Of a stretch of 24,119 bases of DNA, positions 8,973-15,337 are shown in pieces. The notes beneath the pieces were generated by a model. That model ran no database searches. It saw only the letters and a list, made by a program, of their open reading frames with translations, and was not told the DNA's origin. The position numbers and the translations under genes are program-made. Source of the stretch: DAOTYH01 sp034435015 (GTDB taxonomy: Bacteria > Chloroflexota > Anaerolineae > Aggregatilineales > UBA3940); assembly GCA_034435015.1 (NCBI GenBank), contig DAOTYH010000092.1:1-24119 (forward strand), given 5' to 3'. How positions within the stretch are numbered: position 1 is the stretch's first letter; every line of letters begins with the position of its first letter.

Positions 8973-10139
8973 TCAGCGGAACACATCTCTCAAAAATGCC
9001 CACTCAAACGCCACGAAGGCGGCGTAACAGCACAGCAGGGCGAGCACCAGCGTGATCGCCGCCGACAGCCGACAGCCGCGCCGGCTGGCTCCGCCCGGCT
9101 TGACCGTGACCGGCGTGGCAGGGACGGCGTAACCCTTTTGGGCCGCTGGCCGGCTGGCGGAAGCTCTGCGACGGGCAGGTTTCGGCGCGCCGGCCTCTGC
9201 CTCCTCAAAATCACGCGGGTTGATAGGCGCCCAGCTCACTACTGGCTCGCGCGGCAGGCTGTCCAGTAGATCGTACCACGTTTTCAGCGGAGGGCATTCC
9301 TCCAGCGAACGCGAACGCCACGCTTGTTCAAATACCTCAGCAAAGCCAGGGTCATAGATGCGCAGGACCTTGCGGAGCAGTTTGTAGCGCTCGCTGTCCT
9401 GCTGGAGTTCGTCCGGCGCAAAGAAGCTCTCCCCCCAGGCGGTCTTGCGTACCTGCGGATGTGCCCAGCCTAACATCTCGGCCAGCAGGACTGCTCCCGC
9501 AAAGCGGTCTCCGAGCGGCCCCCATTGGCCGGTCTGGGCTACCTCGCGGTGCTGGTAGCCGATTGAGCCGGCGGGCACCATCGGAGGCGGGATCAGCCAT
9601 GGGCTGTACAGGTCTTCCACATCCACAAGCTGAAGCTGGAGCATGTCCGGCGTGACAATCACATTGCCGCTGGACAGGTCACAGTGTGCCAGTTGATTCA
9701 GCTCCAGCGCATACAGCACCCAAGCCATGCTCTCGGCCAGCAGGCGGCTTTGCTCCAGCGAGACCTTCTTGCGGTTTTGCAGGAAGTCAAACCACGTTTC
9801 GCCGTCAATCCACGGCATCAGCATCGCATAGTCGAGGTCTTCATACCGGCTGACCAGCTCCGGGTGGGTGTGCTGGGTGATGACCGTCTGCTGGCAGACA
9901 CGCATGCCCGGCAGTTCGCGGTAGGTCCACAGGGCGCTGGCGGTCGTCAGCAGTCCGTCATGCCGGAAGGCCGGTCGGAAGACCTTGAGCGCATAGGCGT
10001 CGCCGTTGCTTTGCAGGCGGTACACAATCGCATGGCGGCCTTCCTGCCCCCACACCAGCGACGGGACGACCGGGTGCGGCGAGAACCGGTACTCCCTGCC
10101 CCCAATGATGAGCCGCGTCTGAAGCGTCGGGTTAAACAT
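8973..10139 (-). CDS. Protein kinase with C-terminal membrane anchor
   Basis: The product has 388 residues and a kinase domain over about 8-295. It is paralogous to the kinase at 4283-6121, sharing the N-terminal pattern IGG...PHPxVPS...GQEGR. Visible motifs are GQEGRHAIVY (31-40), K52 (YALKVF), HCD at 152-154 with Asn159, DVE at 173-175, and DRFAG at 211-215. After a basic, Ala-rich linker (PARRRASASRPAAQK) there is one strongly hydrophobic segment at about 358-383, followed by only a few residues. This gives a tail-anchored layout with the kinase in the cytoplasm. The linker has one V-x-x-W-x-P-I motif (300-306). The start at 10139 has AGGT upstream. It follows the membrane-anchored phosphatase by 38 bases. 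Substrates are unknown; the phosphatase partner and the vWA protein are reasonable candidates. Confidence 0.87.
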   Translation of the reverse strand: MFNPTLQTRLIIGGREYRFSPHPVVPSLVWGQEGRHAIVYRLQSNGDAYALKVFRPAFRHDGLLTTASALWTYRELPGMRVCQQTVITQHTHPELVSRYEDLDYAMLMPWIDGETWFDFLQNRKKVSLEQSRLLAESMAWVLYALELNQLAHCDLSSGNVIVTPDMLQLQLVDVEDLYSPWLIPPPMVPAGSIGYQHREVAQTGQWGPLGDRFAGAVLLAEMLGWAHPQVRKTAWGESFFAPDELQQDSERYKLLRKVLRIYDPGFAEVFEQAWRSRSLEECPPLKTWYDLLDSLPREPVVSWAPINPRDFEEAEAGAPKPARRRASASRPAAQKGYAVPATPVTVKPGGASRRGCRLSAAITLVLALLCCYAAFVAFEWAFLRDVFR

Positions 10140-10177
10140 AGCTTACCTTTACCTGCACACCGCCTGTCACCGGCTGA

Positions 10178-11356
10178 CTACTTTGATTCCTGCTCTTTGA
10201 TCAGCCGCTCCAGCATCATCATGGCCAGTGCGGCGCTGGTCAGGCCCAGCAAAGCCGCCTGTTGCCAGACACGAATCTGTTGCTGAGTCGAGAGGCCGGG
10301 CAGGCCGCCTTCCTCTCCTTCGGCCTGCGGGCGGCCCTGCGGCGAGAGGGGCCGCCATCCCTCCACAACTGAGCCGCCGGTTGGCGGCGGGATGGGAGAT
10401 ACCCCCGCTACCGGCCCGCGTTCCCCGTCAGCGGCAGGGATCGGTGTCCCCGTGGCCGTGGCCGGCGTCTCGGCGGGCAGGGGGATGGGCCGGGTCGGGT
10501 CTGCCTGAAAGACGGGATGCTTAAGCAGGTCAGCCTCTGAAATCTCCGGCAGGCCGCGTGTCTGCGGGCTGGGGGCAAGCCGCACGTCAAACAGGGAGGC
10601 GTCGTCGGCAGGCGGGGAGGTCTTCCACTCTTCCATCAGACGGGCAAGGTCAGGGTCAGTAGGGACGTGGGTCAGACCCAGCCCGTCGGTGTAGCCCGCC
10701 ACACGGGCGACCTTCTCGGCACTGCCCACCCACGCGTGGACGGTCCCCTTAACGCCGGTCGTCGCATTCCAACGCTCGGATGTATGCCCTCTCGGCCCCA
10801 GATCAACCAGCCTGCCGTCCATGTCAATGGCCGCCACAGGCGAGTCTCCCAGCCAGCAGAGCGCCACCCACGGGTCCTTCCCCCCCAGCGAGAGCCGCCC
10901 GGCCACAAACATTGACTCGCTTCCATACCGGCGCTGTAGCTCCAGCGCCTGCACCAGAATAGGCGGCAGGTTGTCGGGAAGCTTGTATTCGGCCACCCGC
11001 CGGGCGCTGGTTGAAGTCAGCGCGTTGAGCGCTTCCGTGACTGCTTTGGAGAAGTTGCCGGCATCGGCTGGCCTCCGGATGCCCCACAGCCACTCGACCA
11101 GCCCGTCGCCCAACATGCAGGCCGCCAGGTTGCCCATGAAGGACTGCCCGACGCCGTCACACACCGCAAAAACCAGATTGGATTCCCCAAAGCGGAAAGT
11201 CAAGTAGTCCTGACCAATGGTAGCACTGCTGACGCTGTCGCCCGAACGGGCATACAGGTACAGCAGAGTACCGAGAGGGGTGCTCAGGGCGGTGAGCGGC
11301 GTCTCGGTATCCTGACGGATCTGAAAGTGGCCCAGTATGGTGAGGTCTTTCGCCAT
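10178..11356 (-). CDS. PP2C-type Ser/Thr phosphatase with C-terminal membrane anchor
   Basis: The product has 392 residues. The PP2C domain covers about 1-262, with metal-site candidates Asp50 (IGQDYL), Asp67 (CDGVGQS), Asp171 (WLGDSP), Asp224 (YTDGLG) and Asp251-Asp252 (ADDASLF). A Pro/Gly-rich linker (about 287-360) includes VEGWRPL at 331-337, an instance of the motif shared with both kinases. One hydrophobic helix at about 366-383 precedes a short charged tail, so the enzyme is probably tail-anchored to the inner face of the membrane, like the kinase encoded next to it. No Shine-Dalgarno site is evident at the ATG, and a 10-bp perfect hairpin (11371-11402) lies 14 bases upstream. Translation may therefore depend on coupling or RNA structure. 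The protein is a close architectural match to the N-terminal domain of the FN3 phosphatase downstream. Confidence 0.87.
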   Translation of the reverse strand: MAKDLTILGHFQIRQDTETPLTALSTPLGTLLYLYARSGDSVSSATIGQDYLTFRFGESNLVFAVCDGVGQSFMGNLAACMLGDGLVEWLWGIRRPADAGNFSKAVTEALNALTSTSARRVAEYKLPDNLPPILVQALELQRRYGSESMFVAGRLSLGGKDPWVALCWLGDSPVAAIDMDGRLVDLGPRGHTSERWNATTGVKGTVHAWVGSAEKVARVAGYTDGLGLTHVPTDPDLARLMEEWKTSPPADDASLFDVRLAPSPQTRGLPEISEADLLKHPVFQADPTRPIPLPAETPATATGTPIPAADGERGPVAGVSPIPPPTGGSVVEGWRPLSPQGRPQAEGEEGGLPGLSTQQQIRVWQQAALLGLTSAALAMMMLERLIKEQESK

Positions 11357-11370
11357 GGTCGTCAGATAGA

Positions 11371-11402
11371 GGCAGGGGCGGCCATTGCCGGTCGCCCCTG
11401 CC
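11371..11402 (-). other. Strong intergenic hairpin in the vWA/PP2C/kinase operon
   Basis: GGCAGGGGCG (11371-11380) and CGCCCCTGCC (11393-11402) are perfect 10-base complements around a 12-base loop. On the minus strand the stem is followed by CTCTATCTG rather than a T-run, so it is not a standard intrinsic terminator. It lies between the vWA stop and the phosphatase start, where it could stop mRNA decay, mark a processing site or tune phosphatase translation. The role is inferred; the structure is directly visible. Confidence 0.6.
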
Positions 11403-11416
11403 GTATGTCTCGTCTG

Positions 11417-12181
11417 TTACGGGGTGACCGGTGTGACGGGCGTCGCGCCGCTCATAGCGAAACCCAGCTCCACGATCTCCGGTGTGTTGCCGGGGAACAG
11501 CATCCGCGCGCCGGGGGCCAGCCGATAGCCCATCTCGGCCATGACGCTGGCGTAAGTCGCCGGAATAGGAGACGACATGCGGAACAACGTCTCAGCATAG
11601 GGCGAGGCCAGCGGCGACTCGTCGGTGATGCCCTCCCACTTCTTGGCGTCGGTGATCGGCTGGACTAGGGCTTTGTCCGTCACGAAGATATTTTCGATCA
11701 GGACGTTGCCGTCCGGGACGGACATCTGCATAATGGAGCGGGCAATCGGCTCCGGGTCACCGCCGCTGTTGTACTCCCCGTCGGTCATATGGCAGATCAG
11801 GGGAGCGGGGCAGTTCTGAAGGTTGGCCAGTTCAGCCTTGAGCAGGCGCTCGGCCTCACGGAAGGCGGCGGCGGTGTCGGTTGCGTCCATCGGCTGGAGG
11901 CGCGGCACGCCCATCTGCGCCAGCTCGGAGACGGTCTTAATGCCGCCCAGCAGGTCCATGACCTGCGAGCTGTAGGCATACATCGCCACGCGGTAACGGG
12001 GTGCGACGGTCGTGCCTTTGGTACTGCGCTGGACCATGCGCACGGCCACCTGATGGAGCGCGTCCGAGATGACCTCGATCTTGGGCTTGCCGCCCAAATC
12101 CTCTCCCATTGAACCGCTGACATCCAGCAGATAGATGATCAGCGCAGGTGTTTTACTCGTAGCAGGTACTGTGTATGGCAT
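11417..12181 (-). CDS. TerY-like von Willebrand factor A (vWA) domain protein
   Basis: The start is the ATG at 12181 (MPYTVPA), with GAGAGGGG about six bases upstream; the longer reading from 12211 lacks such a site. The protein has 254 residues and consists almost entirely of one vWA domain. The metal-ion-dependent adhesion site is intact: DVSGS at 20-24, a Thr in DATDT (99-103), and Asp134 in HMTDGE. No signal peptide or membrane helix is visible, so it is probably cytoplasmic and binds a partner through a metal ion. The C-terminus is a short Thr-Pro-Val repeat (PVTPVTP). It is the first gene of the cluster, ahead of the phosphatase and kinase genes. The combination vWA + PP2C + kinase is that of the TerY-P triad known from comparative genomics. 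No TerB, TerC or TerD gene is in the window. Confidence 0.86.
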   Translation of the reverse strand: MPYTVPATSKTPALIIYLLDVSGSMGEDLGGKPKIEVISDALHQVAVRMVQRSTKGTTVAPRYRVAMYAYSSQVMDLLGGIKTVSELAQMGVPRLQPMDATDTAAAFREAERLLKAELANLQNCPAPLICHMTDGEYNSGGDPEPIARSIMQMSVPDGNVLIENIFVTDKALVQPITDAKKWEGITDESPLASPYAETLFRMSSPIPATYASVMAEMGYRLAPGARMLFPGNTPEIVELGFAMSGATPVTPVTP

Positions 12182-12313
12182 AACGATCCCCTCTCTTTGC
12201 AGACAGTTCACGATTCTCTGGGTGCGTCAAGCACCATCTACACCATATCTTACGCAGATCAAGGCAGTTGGTTGCGGGGGCGTATCCCCTCCTGCCCGCC
12301 GCCTGTGATGCGA

Positions 12314-12329
12314 CCTATAATGTATTGTA
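12314..12329. promoter_or_regulatory. AT-rich, near-symmetric -10-like element upstream of the vWA cluster
   Basis: The 197-base gap upstream of the vWA gene is mostly GC-rich but contains CCTATAATGTATTGTA. This reads TATAAT on the plus strand and TACAAT on the minus strand, two bases apart. I could not find a good -35 hexamer for either direction. A second, weaker minus-strand candidate is TTGATC with TAGATG 16 bases on, nearer the gene. One of these probably drives the five-gene cluster, but which one is not decided by the sequence. Confidence 0.3.
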
Positions 12330-12378
12330 GCCCAAAGACGCCCAGCGGGCATGCGGGCGGGGGGGAGGAGAGGCAGGC

Positions 12379-13551
12379 CTACGGCGTGCACGAAGGAGCG
12401 GGCACGTCGGGGGGGATCAGCCCTTCAGCCGTCAGGTACTCGCACATCAGGCTGGCCGCCAGCCGATTGCCCTGTTCGTTCCAGTGGCCGTCAATCGGGA
12501 AGTACAGCGCCTCGCCTGCGGCGGCATGTTCCAGAAAGGCGGGGGTCAGGTCCAGACAGCGGATCGAGTTGGCTTCGCAGAACGCCAGCACCCAGTCCAT
12601 GCCCAGCTCGCCTGAGGTCGAGACCGCGCCGGCGATCTGGTCTTTGGTGGGGAACAGCACCACGACCAACTGCGCCCCGCTTTGCCGGGCCAGCCGCTGG
12701 GCTTCCAGAATGCTTTCCCGCACCAGCGATTGGCTGGCATCAAGCTCCTCGCGGGTGGCAACAGTCCCTTGAAATACGTAGGTATCCTCTCCGCTGGAAG
12801 GGTTCGCTTCCGCCGGCAGGGCGTGATAGATCGCCTTGAGGGGGATGAGAAGCAGATTAACCGTGATTGAGTTCTTCTCTAGAAAGAGGCGCAGTGACTG
12901 AAACCAATTGCCCGTCTCGGATTTGTCCCGCCACTCCTGCCAGTGGTAGGCACCACCCGGCGAGCCGGCTTCCAGCCACATGTTGAACCATGTGTTTTCG
13001 ATCAGGTCTGCCGGATAGTACTCATACAGGATGACCTGAGGTTGAAGCGCCAGCCCGTACCGCTCCAGCATCCGCGTGTACTGAAGCGTGCTGGCGGAGG
13101 GAAGCCCCATGTTGACGACTTCCAGCCCCAGCTCGCTCTGGAGCACCTCGACCCAGCCGGAGGAGTCATTCACCCCTATCCCGAAGGTAAACGAGTCCCC
13201 GACTGCGACCGCATAGACATCGTGTACAGGGCCGTCCTCACGGAAGCCGATCTCCTCAAAGCCCAGCGGGTTGGTATGAACCGAGAAGGTGAAATCCGGA
13301 TGACCCTCCAGCAGGACATCCATGTTGGGCTTGAGCCGCAAGCCCAGATACGGATCACCCTCAATCAGCGACGCCTGGGCACGGATGAAGCCGCCAATGT
13401 TCTGGCGGCCAACCAGACCCATGTTGCTCTGGATGGATTCGGGCAGGATGTCAGGGGCTAGCCGCCCTGCAACCTCAACCGCCAGCACCGCTAGAGCGAT
13501 CCCGAAGAGCGCCATGATCAGGTTGCCCGCTGTCTGTTTGAACCGTGCCAT
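12379..13551 (-). CDS. Membrane-anchored SGNH/GDSL-type hydrolase
   Basis: The product has 390 residues. The start at 13551 has GAGG five bases upstream. A hydrophobic N-terminal segment at about 9-31 is an uncleaved anchor or signal peptide, placing the catalytic part outside the cytoplasm. The nucleophile motif is AVGDSFTFG with Ser120, and the C-terminal catalytic pair is Asp354/His356 in PIDGHWNEQGN. This D-x-H-x-x-x-x-G pattern is typical of SGNH hydrolases and the AlgJ/AlgX-like acetyltransferases. Likely reactions are ester hydrolysis or acyl transfer on a cell-surface glycan; the substrate cannot be read from the sequence. It lies 67 bases after the UlaD-like gene on the same strand and may be the last gene of that operon, although the gap contains hairpins. 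Confidence 0.75.
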   Translation of the reverse strand: MARFKQTAGNLIMALFGIALAVLAVEVAGRLAPDILPESIQSNMGLVGRQNIGGFIRAQASLIEGDPYLGLRLKPNMDVLLEGHPDFTFSVHTNPLGFEEIGFREDGPVHDVYAVAVGDSFTFGIGVNDSSGWVEVLQSELGLEVVNMGLPSASTLQYTRMLERYGLALQPQVILYEYYPADLIENTWFNMWLEAGSPGGAYHWQEWRDKSETGNWFQSLRLFLEKNSITVNLLLIPLKAIYHALPAEANPSSGEDTYVFQGTVATREELDASQSLVRESILEAQRLARQSGAQLVVVLFPTKDQIAGAVSTSGELGMDWVLAFCEANSIRCLDLTPAFLEHAAAGEALYFPIDGHWNEQGNRLAASLMCEYLTAEGLIPPDVPAPSCTP

Positions 13552-13566
13552 GAATACCTCGCTGGA

Positions 13567-13601
13567 GGGAGATGTCTCCCGCCCAAAGGGAGCAGGGGCG
13601 G
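13567..13601 (-). other. Overlapping hairpins ahead of the SGNH hydrolase gene
   Basis: GGGAGATGTCTCCC (13567-13580) is a perfect six-base-arm inverted repeat. CCGCCC (13579-13584) can instead pair with GGGCGG (13596-13601). The two stems share bases and so exclude each other. There is no T-run for termination. The first stem ends six bases from the Shine-Dalgarno site of the hydrolase gene, so an effect on its translation is possible but unproven. Confidence 0.35.
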
Positions 13602-13618
13602 GGCTTCGAGGCCCTATC

Positions 13619-14281
13619 TTACCCCTTCCACAGGCGGTTGATCAACTCGCGGAAGCGCCGCGCTGAGGCGGCGGGGTCGGGCGTTTCGCGGATGGCACGC
13701 CCAATGATGAAGACCGAAATATCCAGCCCCTGAAAGAACTCTATCGTCTCCATCTCCAGGCCGCCTGCCACCGAGATTTTGAATCCCATCTCAATCAATT
13801 TTTCGATGATCGCGCGGTCATGTGCATCCCATGTGCGGGAGGCGTTTCCCTCGTCCCAGCCGCGGTGATATACCATGCGGTCAACGCCGAGATCACGCCA
13901 TTCCCTAGCGCGGGCGAGGATGTCTTGAATGCCGGTCAGCTCAATGAACATCTCTTTGCCGGGACGCGAGCGGGCCTCCTCCAGTGCCAGCCTGACCGTT
14001 TCCATCGGCGCCGCCCCCAGAACGGTCATCCAGTCTGCGCCGGCGTCAAAGCACATTTTGGCCTCAAGGCCGCCGACATCAGGGGCTTTGACATCGGCCA
14101 GAATGATGTGGTTTGGGCATATCTCGCGGACGGCGGCTACGGCCCGCATCCCTTCTGCCTTACACAACGGCGTGCCGGCCTCGATGGCTTCGACCTCTTC
14201 CCGTACCCGATAGGCCATAACCAGCGCCTGAGGGAGCGACACGTAGTCAAGAGCAAGTTGAATCATGGGAACTGTGCCCAT
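13619..14281 (-). CDS. 3-keto-L-gulonate-6-phosphate decarboxylase / hexulose-6-phosphate synthase family protein (UlaD-like)
   Basis: The product has 220 residues, the normal size for this (beta/alpha)8 OMP-decarboxylase-superfamily group. The start MGTVPMIQLALD matches the family's usual beginning. Phosphosugar and metal residues are conserved relative to E. coli UlaD: Asp12, Glu34, Asp63, Lys65 and Asp68 (LADVKAPD), Glu114 and His139. Two positions differ: the UlaD Arg139 is Trp142 here (YHRGWDE) and Thr169 is Ala172 (VAGGL). From memory of published UlaD studies, these two positions help separate decarboxylase from hexulose-phosphate synthase activity. The neighbouring UlaE-like epimerase favours a role in L-ascorbate or related sugar-acid breakdown, but the exact substrate is uncertain. 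It follows the epimerase gene by 66 bases and is probably in the same transcript. Confidence 0.82.
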   Translation of the reverse strand: MGTVPMIQLALDYVSLPQALVMAYRVREEVEAIEAGTPLCKAEGMRAVAAVREICPNHIILADVKAPDVGGLEAKMCFDAGADWMTVLGAAPMETVRLALEEARSRPGKEMFIELTGIQDILARAREWRDLGVDRMVYHRGWDEGNASRTWDAHDRAIIEKLIEMGFKISVAGGLEMETIEFFQGLDISVFIIGRAIRETPDPAASARRFRELINRLWKG

Positions 14282-14347
14282 TGTTGGTTTTTCACTCCTT
14301 CTGCCTGACTGCGCTCATCTCTGCACCGCGGACGGGGCAGGGGGATG

Positions 14348-15220
14348 TCACTGCAACTGCTGGCGGCAGACCTCCCACCCCTGTTGCATCCAATGCCTGA
14401 CCAAGTGGCCGGCCTCAGCGGCAGTCTGGAGGGCGTCAGGCTCATTCTCTGTCCATAACTCCAGCACCATCGGCCCGTAAAAACCGATCTCAGCCAGCTT
14501 GGCGAAGGCAGGCACAAAGGGGACGGTGCCCCTTCCCAGTGCCACATAGCGAAGCTGGCAGGGCTTGGTATCTTTGATGTGTACTGCCGCGATGTGCCCT
14601 CTGGCCGCTTCCAGCTCTAAGACGACATCATGGCCCATGAAGGCCAGGTTGCCGATGTCCACATACAGTTGAAGCCAAGGGGAGTGGAAGTGCCGGACCA
14701 CCTCCATCATTTTGCGGAGCGATCCATACAGCGGAACATCCCAGTTTTCGAGGGCCAGCATCACACCTGCCGCGCTGGCCCATTCCAGCCCGCGCTCCAG
14801 CCCTTCCAAGAAGCGGGCGCGGCTCTCCTCGTGGCTGTCTTCGTAGTACACGTCCGCACCGGCGGTCATGATGAGGCGCAGGCCGGTGTCTACCGCGAAG
14901 TCAATGGCCTTTTTGAGGATGTCCAAGCCGGTCTGCCGCACTGCCTCAGACGCGCTCCCCAACGGGAAGCGCCGGTGTGCGCTTACACACATAGACCGGA
15001 TCGGCATACCCGTATCCAGCATGGCCTGACGCAGGTCAGCCCGCTTCTTTGGCTCCCAGTCCAGCCGGGCGATCCGCTCGTCGGTTTCGTCAATGGACAG
15101 CTCGACGTGCTCATAGCCGAGCTGGCGTGCTGTCTCCAGCCGCTCAGGCCAGCTCAGGTTTTGCGGGAGCGCCTTTTCATAGATGCCAAGAGGAATACAA
15201 TCAAGGTTGGGAAGAGGCAT
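14348..15220 (-). CDS. ulaE: L-ribulose/L-xylulose-5-phosphate 3-epimerase family (UlaE-like)
   Basis: From the ATG at 15220 the product has 290 residues. It follows E. coli UlaE throughout: IPLGIYEKALP near the start, SIDETDERIARLDW, SMCVSAHRRFPLGS, YVDIGNL, AVHIKDTKP and LELWTE. The four metal ligands are present with a constant offset: Glu158, Asp188, His214 and Glu254. UlaE converts L-xylulose-5-phosphate to L-ribulose-5-phosphate through a TIM-barrel isomerase fold. The upstream ATG at 15274 would add 18 non-conserved residues, lacks a ribosome site, and lies almost at the predicted transcription start, so I reject it. The gene heads the operon with the UlaD-like decarboxylase and is divergent from the SorC-family regulator. 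No phosphotransferase permease or lactonase gene for ascorbate is in the window. Confidence 0.9.
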   Translation of the reverse strand: MPLPNLDCIPLGIYEKALPQNLSWPERLETARQLGYEHVELSIDETDERIARLDWEPKKRADLRQAMLDTGMPIRSMCVSAHRRFPLGSASEAVRQTGLDILKKAIDFAVDTGLRLIMTAGADVYYEDSHEESRARFLEGLERGLEWASAAGVMLALENWDVPLYGSLRKMMEVVRHFHSPWLQLYVDIGNLAFMGHDVVLELEAARGHIAAVHIKDTKPCQLRYVALGRGTVPFVPAFAKLAEIGFYGPMVLELWTENEPDALQTAAEAGHLVRHWMQQGWEVCRQQLQ

Positions 15221-15248
15221 AGTTTTCCGTCCGCCAGCGGCATTGATC

Positions 15249-15279
15249 TTCACTAAGGTGAAAACATCCTTCACTTAAG
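15249..15279. promoter_or_regulatory. Candidate SorC-family operator boxes
   Basis: TTCACTAAGGTGAA (15249-15262) is a TTCAC/GTGAA inverted repeat around four bases. A related half-site, TTCACTTAAG, lies at 15270-15279. The two TTCACT(T)AAG units are offset by about 21 bases, two helical turns, on the same face of the DNA. They sit at and just downstream of the predicted epimerase transcription start, as expected for repressor sites of the divergent SorC-type regulator. Confidence 0.5.
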
Positions 15280-15286
15280 CGGCTCT

Positions 15287-15315
15287 ATGGTATGATGAAG
15301 AGACCCATTTGTCAA
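15287..15315 (-). promoter_or_regulatory. Promoter of the ulaE-like operon
   Basis: On the minus strand a perfect -35 box TTGACA (15315-15310) is followed after 17 bases by TACCAT (15292-15287). This predicts a transcription start near 15280. It is the best sigma-70-type match in the divergent region. A weaker plus-strand candidate for the regulator gene (TTCACT at 15270, TATGAT at 15291, spacer 15) overlaps it, so the two promoters may compete. Confidence 0.6.
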
Positions 15316-15337
15316 CCAATCCACACAGGAGGCAGGG

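Noticed and set aside
4283..12181. Calling the vWA/PP2C/kinase cluster a phage-defence island
   Set aside because: No nuclease, toxin, integrase, tRNA border or other defence gene is visible, and flanking genes look like ordinary metabolism. Defence is one possible role only.
13567..13601. Hairpins between the UlaD-like and SGNH genes as a transcription terminator
   Set aside because: Stems are present but no T-run follows on the minus strand; kept only as a low-confidence structural feature.
12379..15220. Complete L-ascorbate utilisation (ula) operon
   Set aside because: Only UlaE- and UlaD-like genes are present; the permease (UlaABC), lactonase (UlaG) and UlaF are absent, and the regulator is SorC-type rather than UlaR-type.
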